Source: Lachnospira eligens
Lineage (GTDB): Bacteria; Bacillota; Clostridia; Lachnospirales; Lachnospiraceae
DNA length: 64,000 nt
Assembly (NCBI RefSeq): GCF_009680455.1
Contig: NZ_WKRD01000009.1
Span: 1-64,000 of the forward strand
Direction of reading: 5' to 3'
Of the stretch, positions 9,427-18,968 are shown piece after piece. Made by a program: the position numbers and the translations under genes. The notes beneath the pieces are model-generated. The model was given only the letters and a program-made list of their open reading frames with translations. It searched no databases and was not told where the DNA came from. Within the stretch, counting starts at the first letter, position 1. The number at the start of each line of letters is the position of its first letter.

Positions 9427-9560
9427 CTAGAACAGCATTTGGATGTAGACATCTCTAATGCGTATCTAGCCGTCAACCTAAGAAGTATCAAGGCAGCCAA
9501 AACAGCAGATTAATCATGCAACATTTCCTACTGGTTAATCACCATGTCATTTTCATTTTG

Positions 9561-9569
9561 TGTTATAAT
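9561..9569 (+). promoter_or_regulatory. candidate extended -10 promoter for the MATE gene
   Basis: TGTTATAAT is an extended -10 element (TGN before TATAAT) about 120 bp upstream of the MATE start. There is no good -35 at 17 bp. Confidence 0.4.
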
Positions 9570-9690
9570 GTGTTATCAGATTTTTTGCCCTTGTATTTGC
9601 CCTTATCAGAGTTCGTAAACACTGGTGGGACGATTCATGCGGAAACTGAATTTGATAATATATATTACATTAGTATTTTAAGGAGAATGT

Positions 9691-11010
9691 ATGGAAGGTG
9701 AAAGAAAAACATTGACACAGCTATCTGTGCCAATATGCCTGGAAACTTTATTTTATATGCTTTCAGGTATGGTTGATACACTGATGTTATCATCAGTAAG
9801 TGATCAGGCTGTGGGGGCTGTTGGAACAGCAAATACATATATAGGTGTTTTTATTATCATGTTCGGGGTAATATCATCCGGTATGGTAGCAGTTATGTCA
9901 CAAAATATTGGAGCTGGAAAACCTGGAATTGCATATCAGGCCAGACAGCTTGGACTTGTATTTAATGCACTGACAGGTATCCTGATGTCTTTTATTCTTG
10001 CTGCTTTTTCTGGGTGGATACTTAAGATAGTGAGTATTGCCCCTGCTTTACTTGAGCCGGCTGAAACATACCTTAAAATTGTTGGAGGTGCAAGTTTTTT
10101 AAATGCGCTTATTCCAATTTTTTCGAGTTATTTAAGAGTGTTTGGTTATACAAAACATTCCTTAATAGGCACAGTTGTTGGTAATGTAATTAATATTATA
10201 TTGAATTCGGTATTCTTGTTTGTGTTTAACTGGGGAGTAATGGGAGTTGCTGCTGCAACAGTTTTTTCAAAGGTTGTGAATCTTATTATTGTAGCAGCAA
10301 TGGGAGCTGTACTTATAAAAGCAAAGCAAAGTCCTGAGCGCGCACAACCACGAAAGATACTTGCACAGATTGTTAAAATCGGTTTTCCTTCGGCATTCGA
10401 AACAGCACTTTATAATGTGGCAATGACATTTATAGTATGTTTTATGAACCATATGGATACGGATGGAATGAATGTTACAGCTCGTTCGTATGCTATGCAG
10501 ATAGCCAATTTTTCATATTGTGTGGGAGCTGCGCTTGCACAGGCAAATGCCATTATGACGGGCTGGAGAATCGGGGCAAAGAAGTATGAGGAATGTGACA
10601 GGGGTACGCGAAAAGCTGTGATATATGGTCTTGTAACAGCAACGTGCTTTTCTGTGACATTTGCAATTACCGGACGTTTTATCGTTCATATATTTACGAA
10701 TGATATACAGATGATTGATCTTGTAGTAAAACTGTTGGTAGTAGATATATTTCTTGAATTTGGAAGAGTGACAAATCTTGTATATGGCCAGGCATTAAAA
10801 ACAAGTGGAGATGCTATTTTCCCTGTTATAATGGGTGCAATATTTATGTATCTGTTTGCAGTTGGTGGAACATATTTTCTTGGAATACATATGGGGCTGC
10901 TTGCGGTAGGGGCATATATTGCCATGGCAGGTGACGAGTGTGCGAGAGCAGTTGGAATGGTGCTTAGATGGAAAAGTGGAAAATGGAAAAGTAAGAGTCT
11001 TGTAGAATAG
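9691..11010 (+). CDS. MATE-family multidrug efflux transporter
   Basis: A 439-residue integral membrane protein with about twelve hydrophobic segments in two similar halves, the MATE fold, which exports drugs or metabolites using a Na+ or H+ gradient. Residues 1-25 (TLTQLSVPICLETLFYMLSG) resemble the family's first helix. The start at 9691 has AAGGAG 5 nt upstream. It is the first gene with host-like codon use after the accessory block. It is not obviously in an operon, since the NUDIX gene starts 73 bp later. Substrate unknown. Confidence 0.88.
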   Translation: MEGERKTLTQLSVPICLETLFYMLSGMVDTLMLSSVSDQAVGAVGTANTYIGVFIIMFGVISSGMVAVMSQNIGAGKPGIAYQARQLGLVFNALTGILMSFILAAFSGWILKIVSIAPALLEPAETYLKIVGGASFLNALIPIFSSYLRVFGYTKHSLIGTVVGNVINIILNSVFLFVFNWGVMGVAAATVFSKVVNLIIVAAMGAVLIKAKQSPERAQPRKILAQIVKIGFPSAFETALYNVAMTFIVCFMNHMDTDGMNVTARSYAMQIANFSYCVGAALAQANAIMTGWRIGAKKYEECDRGTRKAVIYGLVTATCFSVTFAITGRFIVHIFTNDIQMIDLVVKLLVVDIFLEFGRVTNLVYGQALKTSGDAIFPVIMGAIFMYLFAVGGTYFLGIHMGLLAVGAYIAMAGDECARAVGMVLRWKSGKWKSKSLVE

Positions 11011-11083
11011 AAGAGAATATGTCTTTTCGTGTGGAGAGGCAGTTAGAGGATAAATTGGAATTTACTGTTGAAAGGATTAAACA

Positions 11084-11542
11084 ATGCCAGGTTACATAAT
11101 GGATTTAAGAAAGCTTGTAGGACACAGGACACTGATGCAGTGCGCCGCAAGCATAATAATAGTGAATGAAAAGAACCAGATTCTTTTAGGAAAGCGTACA
11201 GATAATCACAAATGGGGATATGCCGGGGGTTCTATTGAACTTGACGAGAGAGTGGAGGATTGTGCAAGAAGAGAGCTGTTTGAGGAGACAGGTCTTATTG
11301 CAGATGAGATAGAATTTTTTATGGTGAATTCCGGTCCGGAGGTGCATTACGTGTATCCTAATGGAGATGAAGTGTCTAATATTGAGATTATATATGTGTG
11401 CAGAAAATACCATGGAGAATTAAAGAGACAGGAAGAAGAAATTGAAGAACTGAAGTTTTTTAATATTGCCGAGGTTGAACTGGATAACATTTCACCACCG
11501 ATAAGACCAGTGGTGAAACGGTTTATAGAACAGAATTCTTAG
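11084..11542 (+). CDS. NUDIX hydrolase
   Basis: A 152-residue enzyme that would cleave a nucleoside diphosphate linked to another group. The NUDIX box GX5EX7REUXEEXGU is complete: G-S-I-E-L-D-E near residues 47-53, then REL and FEETGL to about residue 69, so catalytic residues are intact. The start has AAAGGA 7 nt upstream. The gene ends in a 4-bp convergent overlap with the Crp/Fnr gene. It may clean up oxidised nucleotides or hydrolyse a nucleotide sugar; substrate not predictable. Confidence 0.9.
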   Translation: MPGYIMDLRKLVGHRTLMQCAASIIIVNEKNQILLGKRTDNHKWGYAGGSIELDERVEDCARRELFEETGLIADEIEFFMVNSGPEVHYVYPNGDEVSNIEIIYVCRKYHGELKRQEEEIEELKFFNIAEVELDNISPPIRPVVKRFIEQNS

Positions 11543-12189
11543 CAAATGCTGTGCAGATGAAATGCATTTTTTCTGAATTCAATAAGCCCTTCATCACGCA
11601 TTTTTCCAAGTTCCTTGGAAAGTGCTGAACGGTCAACGTTAAGATAATCGGCAAGCTGCTGGCGGTCGAATGGAATTACGAATTCCTGACTGCCAGCTTT
11701 TCTTGACTCATTGGACAGATATATAAGAAGCCTTTCTCGGATTGTCTTAGGTGATGTGCAGAATATCCGGTTAGACAGGGTGAGATTCTTCTGAATGGAA
11801 ATGTGCAGCAGATTGTTAAGGATTGTATCTTTGCAGTGTGTATTTTCAGATTGTGAATTCATCAATTTATCCATATCAAGAAAAAGAATCACACTTGTTT
11901 CAGATGCAACCGCATCTACCATGAGCGGTTCGCCAGTCAGAGCATATGTTTCAGCAAATACATGTCCCGGAGTAATATTGCTCATAATAGCTTTGTTGCC
12001 CCACAAATCTATATATTCAATAGTTACCTGACCAGATGCAACAATTCCAATTTCGTGAACGCTGTCTGTTACATGATATATAAACGAATTTTTGCGGAAT
12101 TTTCTGGCACGCAGAAATCCGGCTGCGGTCATCTCTGATATTTCTGATTCGGTGATATCTTTAAATATTGGTGATTTGATAATTGCCAT
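11539..12189 (-). CDS. Crp/Fnr-family transcription regulator
   Basis: A 216-residue regulator with an N-terminal cyclic-nucleotide-binding-type sensor barrel (about residues 10-130) and a C-terminal helix-turn-helix (about 165-205, with QQLADYLNVDRSALSKELGK). The N-terminal cysteine cluster that binds Fe-S in Fnr is absent, so it is not a classical oxygen-sensing Fnr. It is divergent from a ferredoxin gene, with a 16-bp palindrome in the shared region that could be its operator. Clostridial relatives beside ferredoxin and hybrid-cluster genes answer nitrosative stress; no hcp gene is seen here. Confidence 0.9.
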   Translation of the reverse strand: MAIIKSPIFKDITESEISEMTAAGFLRARKFRKNSFIYHVTDSVHEIGIVASGQVTIEYIDLWGNKAIMSNITPGHVFAETYALTGEPLMVDAVASETSVILFLDMDKLMNSQSENTHCKDTILNNLLHISIQKNLTLSNRIFCTSPKTIRERLLIYLSNESRKAGSQEFVIPFDRQQLADYLNVDRSALSKELGKMRDEGLIEFRKNAFHLHSIC

Positions 12190-12262
12190 AAGTTCTCCTT
12201 ATACTGCCCCGGTAAAATCCAATTTTCTGACTTAAAATACATTTTTAATAAATTATCAAAAA

Positions 12263-12278
12263 TGTGGTTAAAACAACA
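12263..12278. promoter_or_regulatory. Crp/Fnr-like operator between divergent genes
   Basis: TGTGGTTAAAACAACA is an interrupted palindrome of form TGTNGTTNNAACNACA. A -10-like TATTAT lies at 12297-12302, placing the palindrome centre near -39 for the ferredoxin gene, close to a class II activator position. Confidence 0.5.
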
Positions 12279-12344
12279 TATTTATTATGCTCATTATATT
12301 ATTCTTTAATCACGAAATCAATGAGAACACAGGAGGATTAAGTG

Positions 12345-13082
12345 ATGATAAGAAGAGTTATTCATATTGATGAGGATAAATGTAATGGGTGCGGAGCATG
12401 CGTGACAGCATGTCATGAGGGGGCAATCGGATTGGTTGATGGAAAGGCAAGACTTATGAGAGACGATTACTGTGATGGTCTTGGTGATTGCCTGCCACAG
12501 TGTCCTACAGGGGCAATTTCATTTGTAGAAAGAGAAGCGGCAGCATATGATGAAGCTGCGGTTCTTGCCAATAAAGCTGCAAAGGAGCAGGCTGCAGCGA
12601 AACCACATTTTTCAGGATGCCCTGGAAGCATGATGAGACAGTTTAACAGAAATTCACAGGTAAATGCGAAGACAGAAGATTCAGCAGCAGGATACACAGT
12701 ATCCCCGGTTGCACCAGAATCCCAGCTTGCACAATGGCCATGTCAGATTAAGCTTGTGCCGGTTAATGCACCATACTTTGACGGAGCAAAGCTTTTAATC
12801 GCGGCGGATTGTACAGCATATGCATATGCCAATATGCATCAGGATTTCATGAAGGGAAGGATTACTATTATCGGCTGTCCGAAGCTTGATGATGTTGATT
12901 ACAGTGAAAAGCTTACACAGATAATAAGTAACAATAATATTCAGAGTGTTACTATTGTTCGAATGGAAGTTCCATGCTGCGGAGGACTTGAATATGCTGC
13001 AAGGACAGCATTACAGAACAGTGGAAAATTCATTCCATGGCAGGTTGTGACGATTTCAACTGATGGGAAAATATTAGATTAA
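12345..13082 (+). CDS. 4Fe-4S dicluster ferredoxin-like protein
   Basis: A 245-residue protein with an N-terminal bacterial ferredoxin domain. Cluster motif 1 is CNGCGACVTAC (CX2CX2CX3C) near residues 14-24; motif 2 is C-X5-C-X3-CP near 44-55. The remaining 180 residues have further cysteines (CPG near 92, CTAY, GCPK, PCCGG) and may hold another cofactor or mediate protein contacts. ATG 12345 is chosen over GTG 12342 because AGGAGG (12331-12336) is 8 nt upstream. Probably an electron carrier controlled by the divergent Crp/Fnr protein. Partner enzyme unknown. Confidence 0.85.
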   Translation: MIRRVIHIDEDKCNGCGACVTACHEGAIGLVDGKARLMRDDYCDGLGDCLPQCPTGAISFVEREAAAYDEAAVLANKAAKEQAAAKPHFSGCPGSMMRQFNRNSQVNAKTEDSAAGYTVSPVAPESQLAQWPCQIKLVPVNAPYFDGAKLLIAADCTAYAYANMHQDFMKGRITIIGCPKLDDVDYSEKLTQIISNNNIQSVTIVRMEVPCCGGLEYAARTALQNSGKFIPWQVVTISTDGKILD

Positions 13083-13178
13083 AAAATATTAGAAATAACA
13101 CTAAAATATTGCCAACACATGAATTTTGAATTATAGTATTAGTGCTTTATAAAATTCTTATAAATATTTGGAGGACTT

Positions 13179-14603
13179 ATGAAAAAAATAAAAGCGCTTA
13201 TGCCGGAAGCATATGATTTTAATGGAAAGCTTCCGCTAAAACAGGCAATACCGCTTGGACTTCAGCATGTAATGGCAATGTTTGTAGGTAATCTTACACC
13301 GCTGCTTATTATTACAGGTGCATGTGGAATTGGGGCAGGAAGTGAATATGCATCTATCCAGGTTGCACTTTTACAGAACGCAATGATTATTGCAGGTATT
13401 GTAACACTTATTCAGTTGTTTTCAATCGGACCTGTTGGTGGAAAGGTACCTATTATTATGGGTACAAGCTCTGGATTTATCGGAGTATTCAGCAGTGTTA
13501 CCAAGATTATGGGTGGCGGAATATTAGCTTATGGTGCAATTATGGGAGCATCTATTATAGGTGGTCTTTTTGAGACTGTACTTGGAGCATTTATTAAACC
13601 ATTAAGAAAATTCTTCCCATCAGTAGTAACAGGAACAGTAGTTCTTTCCATAGGATTGTCGCTTATCTCAGTAGGTATCAATTCATTTGGTGGTGGAAGC
13701 TCTGCTAAGGATTTTGGTTCATTGGAAAATCTTTTCTTAGCATTTGTTGTGCTTGTAGTTATATTATTTGTTAAGCACTGGACTAAGGGATATCTTAGTT
13801 CATCTGCAATTCTTGTTGGAATTATTGTGGGTTATATTGTAGCAATTATTATGGGACTGGTTCTTCCACATACAGCAGTTACAGCTGATGGAGTTGAGTA
13901 TACTAAATCATGGGTACTTAACTGGAACAAGGTAGCAGAGGCTAAATGGATTGCAATTCCAAAGTTTATGCCAGTTAAGCCTGTGTTTGATTTAAGAGCA
14001 ATACTTCCTGTACTTGTAATGTTTGTTGTAACAGCAGTAGAGACTGTTGGTGATATTTCAGGCGTTATGGAAGGTGGAATGGGAAGAGAGGCAACAGATA
14101 AGGAGCTTTCTGGAGGCGTAATGTGTGATGGTCTTGGTTCAACACTTGCAGCAATGTTCGGTGTGCTTCCTAATACATCATTCAGCCAGAATGTAGGACT
14201 TGTTGCAATGACTAAGGTTGTTAACAGAGTTGCACTTGCATCAGGTGCGGTATTCCTTATATTATGCGGACTTATACCTAAGCTTGGAGCACTTATATCA
14301 ATCATGCCACAGTCAGTACTTGGTGGTGCAGCAGTTATGATGTTCTCATCAATCATAGTAAGTGGTATCCAGCTTATTACTAAAGAGCCGCTTGATGCAA
14401 GAAGACTTTCAATTGTTTCAGTTGCACTTGGTGTAGGTTACGGAATGGGTGTAAGCCCTGCAATTCTTGAACATACACCACAGGCAGTACAGCTTATGTT
14501 TGGTGAGTCAGGTATTGTACCTGCAGCATTTGTGGCAATATTACTTAATGTGATACTTCCTAAGAGCAAACCGGCTAATGAAGAAACTTCAAAAGACGAG
14601 TAA
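13179..14603 (+). CDS. xanthine/uracil-type nucleobase permease (NCS2)
   Basis: A 474-residue nucleobase:cation symporter of the NCS2 family with about 12-14 membrane segments. The family pattern is seen in ALPLGLQH-like PLGLQHVMAMFVGN near residue 24, a glycine-rich region, and VETVGDISG near residue 288, whose Glu is a substrate-binding position in UraA/XanQ-type carriers. The nearby molybdenum hydroxylase and xanthine phosphoribosyltransferase genes favour xanthine, hypoxanthine or guanine over uracil. I looked for a purine riboswitch in the 96 bp upstream and saw none. It ends in a 29-bp convergent overlap with the MocA-like gene. Confidence 0.9.
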   Translation: MKKIKALMPEAYDFNGKLPLKQAIPLGLQHVMAMFVGNLTPLLIITGACGIGAGSEYASIQVALLQNAMIIAGIVTLIQLFSIGPVGGKVPIIMGTSSGFIGVFSSVTKIMGGGILAYGAIMGASIIGGLFETVLGAFIKPLRKFFPSVVTGTVVLSIGLSLISVGINSFGGGSSAKDFGSLENLFLAFVVLVVILFVKHWTKGYLSSSAILVGIIVGYIVAIIMGLVLPHTAVTADGVEYTKSWVLNWNKVAEAKWIAIPKFMPVKPVFDLRAILPVLVMFVVTAVETVGDISGVMEGGMGREATDKELSGGVMCDGLGSTLAAMFGVLPNTSFSQNVGLVAMTKVVNRVALASGAVFLILCGLIPKLGALISIMPQSVLGGAAVMMFSSIIVSGIQLITKEPLDARRLSIVSVALGVGYGMGVSPAILEHTPQAVQLMFGESGIVPAAFVAILLNVILPKSKPANEETSKDE

Positions 14604-15711
14604 TATCGTCTGGAGTATCGATATCATATAGTTCATATTCATCCCGTACAGGAACTAATACAACCTGTGCGGGATATTTTTTTGTTAAGAACCCGCCGCC
14701 TTTTTTCTCAGGAAGGTTTAGAAGCTCATCGTAATATTTTGCAGGAAATATACATGGAGAACCAGCATTTTCATTGTAGGAAAGTCTGCATATCTTATCA
14801 TCATAATAAAGAAATGTAAGACACAGAAGCTGCAGGCTTGTCCTTGTAATAAGCGGCTGGTCTGATGGCAGGAAAAGGATTCCCTGAGGCTGCAGATTAC
14901 CTGAAGAAGCGTTATCTGATAGAATTCTGGTAACTCCAAGCTGGACCATTTCATTTCTGTATGGCATGTCATGTCGGAGAAAATGTATATTTTTATCTTC
15001 ACATATACGGACAACTTCATCATGCCGTGTTACTGCAAGTGTCTCACCAAAGCCGGCAAAATGGCTTATAGATACTGCATTTTCAAAAAGAGAGCGTCCA
15101 TTAAAGTCTGTAATCAGCTTATTAGAGCCAAAACGTTTTGACATACCGGAAGCCATAATAATGCAAGAAAGCGTTTCAAATGTGCTGTCAATATCAATAA
15201 CAAGAACATCTTTCCTGTTACAGATTCTGTTTAGAAATTCTGTGGATTGTTTTCTGATTACAGCTAAAACATGTGAATTATCAAGCAGTTTTTCAACAGC
15301 CTTCTGAAATGGGATGCAAGAGCTTTCAAGATAACCAAGCTCATCAATAACAAATAACCTTTCAGGAGTTGTATCAAGATGTGTATCAATGGCAGGAATT
15401 GCGCAATTAATAAATCCATCTTCAATAATTGTCATATTATTGCCTTTAGATGCAGGATTAATTCCAGATGTCCGGGGTACACCAATTACGAATTCTTTAT
15501 TGTCAGCAACCAGATTAGATTTAATGACAACCTGTGGCGTATCCGTTCTATGACTCTGTAACAGATTGAAAGAATCGGACATATATTTTAACATATTATT
15601 AACAAGATGAGATTTTCCACTGCCGCGGCTGCCTGTTATAAAAATGTGTTTTCTGCCGGTCATCCTGAAAAATGTAATTACGGCTTCTGCGTCCAAATAA
15701 CAATTATTCAT
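14575..15711 (-). CDS. NTPase fused to MocA-like nucleotidyltransferase
   Basis: A 378-residue two-domain protein. Residues 1-180 form a P-loop NTPase resembling the THEP1/NTPase_1 family: Walker A GSRGSGKS at 27-34 and a Walker B-like FVIDELGY near 120-127. Residues 181-378 resemble MocA/MobA nucleotidyltransferases, with MASGMSKRFGSNKL at 186-199 and LFLPSDQP for metal and product binding. MocA adds CMP to molybdopterin for xanthine dehydrogenase-type enzymes, and a divergent operon here encodes such an enzyme, so a role in its cofactor or maturation is likely. It is last in a leftward operon, 11 bp after the importer ATPase gene. The fusion is unusual, and the job of the NTPase half is unknown. 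Confidence 0.82.
   Translation of the reverse strand: MNNCYLDAEAVITFFRMTGRKHIFITGSRGSGKSHLVNNMLKYMSDSFNLLQSHRTDTPQVVIKSNLVADNKEFVIGVPRTSGINPASKGNNMTIIEDGFINCAIPAIDTHLDTTPERLFVIDELGYLESSCIPFQKAVEKLLDNSHVLAVIRKQSTEFLNRICNRKDVLVIDIDSTFETLSCIIMASGMSKRFGSNKLITDFNGRSLFENAVSISHFAGFGETLAVTRHDEVVRICEDKNIHFLRHDMPYRNEMVQLGVTRILSDNASSGNLQPQGILFLPSDQPLITRTSLQLLCLTFLYYDDKICRLSYNENAGSPCIFPAKYYDELLNLPEKKGGGFLTKKYPAQVVLVPVRDEYELYDIDTPDDITRLLKFLH
14641..14683 (+). terminator. permease terminator inside the opposing coding region
   Basis: ATCCCGTACAGG (14641-14652) pairs with CCTGTGCGGGAT (14664-14675) and is followed by a T-run. It lies 37 bp after the permease stop, within the 3' end of the convergent gene. 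Confidence 0.8.
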
Positions 15712-15722
15712 AAATCCCCCTA

Positions 15723-16520
15723 TTACAAAGCAAGAACTATTCTGTGTACATTTCCCTTGGCATCAGTACATTCAGTAACATTGATATTATCATATATAAG
15801 AGACATTTTTTCATTGATTTCTGAAAGACTGGCTGCATGTACATCAATATCTGAAACAATTTTTCCATCTTTCATAAGAAGAATCCTGTCGCAGTACTCA
15901 AGTGCAAGTTCTGGACTGTGTATACACATGAGAGCACATTTGTTATCAGAAATAATATTCCGGATATGTTTCATAAGCATATGACGGTTAGAAAAATCAA
16001 GCGCACTGTCGGGCTCATCAAGAAGCAGAAGCGCCGAATCTTCTATAAGTGTGCGTGCAAGTATGCATAACTGCTTCTGGCCTTCGCTTAATGTGAGAAA
16101 GTCTGTATCATATAATCCGGAAAGGCCAACAGAATCGATAGCTTTATCAGCACGATATTTCATGTCGGAGTTATACGATTCAAGCATGTGAAGCTGTGGA
16201 TTAAAGCCAAGCAGACAGACATCTCTTACAGTCATACTTACGCTTATTCCGGTTCTTTGTGGAATGTAGCTTATCATGCCGGCTCTTTTCCTGACAGACA
16301 TACTTTCAAGCTGAAGCTCGCCAAGCATGCATTTTCCACTATGTTTAACAAGATTCATGACAGCTCTTATAAGTGAGGTTTTCCCGCAGCCGTTATTACC
16401 GATAATTGCTGTAAGCTGTCCAGGCTGAATGTCAAAGCTTACATTATGGACAGCACATTTGCTTCCATAATATACTGATACATCTGAAACATATAATTCA
16501 GAATTGAATAAATCGGACAT
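15723..16520 (-). CDS. FecE/BtuD-type ABC importer ATPase
   Basis: A 265-residue ATP-binding subunit of a type II importer. Walker A is GNNGCGKTS near 36-44, the signature is LSEGQKQL (E replaces the usual G), and Walker B is LLLLDEPDSALD. The start overlaps the permease stop by one base. The family imports iron chelates, cobalamin, haem, or molybdate/tungstate (MolBCA). The adjacent MocA-like gene and the divergent molybdenum hydroxylase operon make molybdate or tungstate the favoured guess. Confidence 0.9.
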   Translation of the reverse strand: MSDLFNSELYVSDVSVYYGSKCAVHNVSFDIQPGQLTAIIGNNGCGKTSLIRAVMNLVKHSGKCMLGELQLESMSVRKRAGMISYIPQRTGISVSMTVRDVCLLGFNPQLHMLESYNSDMKYRADKAIDSVGLSGLYDTDFLTLSEGQKQLCILARTLIEDSALLLLDEPDSALDFSNRHMLMKHIRNIISDNKCALMCIHSPELALEYCDRILLMKDGKIVSDIDVHAASLSEINEKMSLIYDNINVTECTDAKGNVHRIVLAL

Positions 16521-17521
16521 TATGCAACCTCCTTTTTGTTAGCTTTGATAAGCAGGATTATAAGCAGCGGTGCACCAAGGAGTGATGTAAATATGCTTAC
16601 AGGGAGTTCCGATGAGGATACACTTCTTGCAAATATATCAGCAAGTGTCATGATGATGGCACCAGCCAGTCCGCTTGATATGTATGTGTATCTGTCATTG
16701 CGTCTTGTGAGTAATCTGGCAATGTGAGGTGCAATAAGTCCAATAAAGCTGATAAGTCCGGTTACACATATAATTGATGATACGATTAATGTTGCAATCA
16801 TTAATATGATAAAACGGAGAACTGTGACATTGACACCGAGAGCGGCAGCTTCATCCTCATTTATCGAGAGAATGAGAATCTGTCTGTATAATAAAGTCAT
16901 GATTATAAAGCCTGCACATGTTACAAAGAAAGGAATAGCAAGGCTGTCCTTTGAAACACCGTTAAGGCTTCCCATGATCCAGTATTCAATAGAAGCAAGC
17001 TGTTTTTCAGGATCTGCAGCAAGTTTGAGAAACATAAGAATTGTCTGTGCTACAGAATGAATGGCAATACCAGCAAGTACAATTGTGTAACTGTTTCTGC
17101 CGGGAACAAGATAAGCCACAAGTAATGTGATTATAAGAGCAATTATTCCTCCGGCAAATGCGGATATTGATACAACAGGGGTTAAAGACGAAACCGCAAC
17201 TATAGCAAAAGCTGCGCCGGCACTTGCACCGGAAGAAACACCGACAACATCAGGTGATGCCAGTGGATTTTTAAATATCATCTGATATACATAACCAGAT
17301 ATTGAAAGTCCAAAGCCTCCGATAATGCCCATAATAGCACGTGGAAGTCTTAGTCTTTTAAAGACCATAATTGACATAGTGTCTCCTGACAGCAGTCCTT
17401 TTAATGTGAGTGGATACTGTCCGGTAAGAACTGACCATGTAAACACTGCTATAAGAAGCAGTGCCCACATGACAGATAATAGTATAATTTTGTTCCTGTA
17501 ATTATTAATATTCTTGAACAT
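16520..17521 (-). CDS. FecCD/BtuC-type ABC importer permease
   Basis: A 333-residue membrane subunit with about ten helices, the BtuC/FecCD pattern. Recognisable pieces are PRAIMGIIGGFGLSISG near residue 56, NPLASPDVVGVSSGAS near 85, and FIGLIAPHIAR near 260, the helix-loop that meets the ATPase. It sits between the binding protein (14-bp gap) and the ATPase (1-bp overlap). Substrate as discussed for the ATPase: a metal chelate or oxyanion. Confidence 0.92.
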   Translation of the reverse strand: MFKNINNYRNKIILLSVMWALLLIAVFTWSVLTGQYPLTLKGLLSGDTMSIMVFKRLRLPRAIMGIIGGFGLSISGYVYQMIFKNPLASPDVVGVSSGASAGAAFAIVAVSSLTPVVSISAFAGGIIALIITLLVAYLVPGRNSYTIVLAGIAIHSVAQTILMFLKLAADPEKQLASIEYWIMGSLNGVSKDSLAIPFFVTCAGFIIMTLLYRQILILSINEDEAAALGVNVTVLRFIILMIATLIVSSIICVTGLISFIGLIAPHIARLLTRRNDRYTYISSGLAGAIIMTLADIFARSVSSSELPVSIFTSLLGAPLLIILLIKANKKEVA

Positions 17522-17534
17522 AAATCATCCTTAA

Positions 17535-18641
<1,107 letters not shown>

Positions 18642-18829
18642 TTAGAACGGACGCCACGAAAATTGTTGAGTTCAACGCAGGACACGCTTTCGCTGCTTGT
18701 CGCTCGCAGCGGTACTAAGTTCGCGGGAATTTGTTGTCACTTCGTGCCAACTATTCCCGCTTACTAAGTACCGGCGGCTCCAAAGCATCCTGCGTTGGAC
18801 TCAACAATTTTTCGTGGCTGTTGTTCTAA
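18642..18829 (+). repeat. long nested palindromic element, copy 1
   Basis: Outer arms at 18642-18682 and 18788-18829 pair over about 40 bp with few interruptions (for example TTGTTGAG/CTCAACAA and CAACGCAGGA/TCCTGCGTTG). Inside lies the shared core CGCAGCGGTACTAAG (about 18705-18719), an inner stem GCGGGAAT/ATTCCCGC at about 18723-18760, and CTAAGTACCGGCGG on the return side (about 18764-18777). Copies 3 and 4 share the core but not the arm sequence. It lies in the presumed leader of the leftward importer operon, with its core reading on the opposite strand. Confidence 0.85.
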
Positions 18830-18871
18830 ATATCTCAAAAAACAATTCTCATAAATTATATTAGCAAATGA

Positions 18872-18900
18872 ATTTTATCAGATTGACAAGGGTTTTACAA
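18872..18900 (-). promoter_or_regulatory. candidate promoter of the leftward importer operon
   Basis: On the minus strand TTGTAA (18900-18895) and TAAAAT (18877-18872) are 17 bp apart. Transcripts would run through palindrome copy 1. Confidence 0.45.
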
Positions 18901-18911
18901 GCCGTTATATT
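18883..18911 (+). promoter_or_regulatory. candidate promoter of the molybdenum hydroxylase operon
   Basis: TTGACA at 18883-18888 and TATATT at 18906-18911 are separated by 17 bp. The inferred leader is about 340 nt and contains palindrome copy 2. Confidence 0.6.
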
Positions 18912-18968
18912 TATATAAGGAAAGAGAATGAGATTTTTTATCGATTTCTTGGTGAGTAAAGAATTTAG

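Larger units (their letters stand above)
9206..9690. other. scar-like intergenic region at the island edge
   Basis: There is no intact gene here. A frame at 9274-9513 begins V-A-N-R-I-M-G-I-T-V-E-I-G straight after an AAGGAGG site (9259-9265), then loses recognisable similarity. Those residues match my memory of the N-terminus of phage tail tape-measure proteins, here with no usable start codon, so this is probably a decayed fragment. Three small hairpins follow (separate entry). Near 9573-9610 the octamer TTATCAGA occurs twice and TTTGCCCTT twice, at a 12-bp step. The composition changes from the A+T-rich island to host-like sequence after this stretch. Confidence 0.45.

Noticed and set aside
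9516..9701. 61-codon frame before the MATE gene
   Set aside because: No ribosome site, and it contains the likely extended -10 promoter and the real ribosome site of the MATE gene.
13083..13178. Purine riboswitch before the nucleobase permease
   Set aside because: I looked for the conserved loop and junction motifs of the purine aptamer and did not find them in the 96-bp gap.
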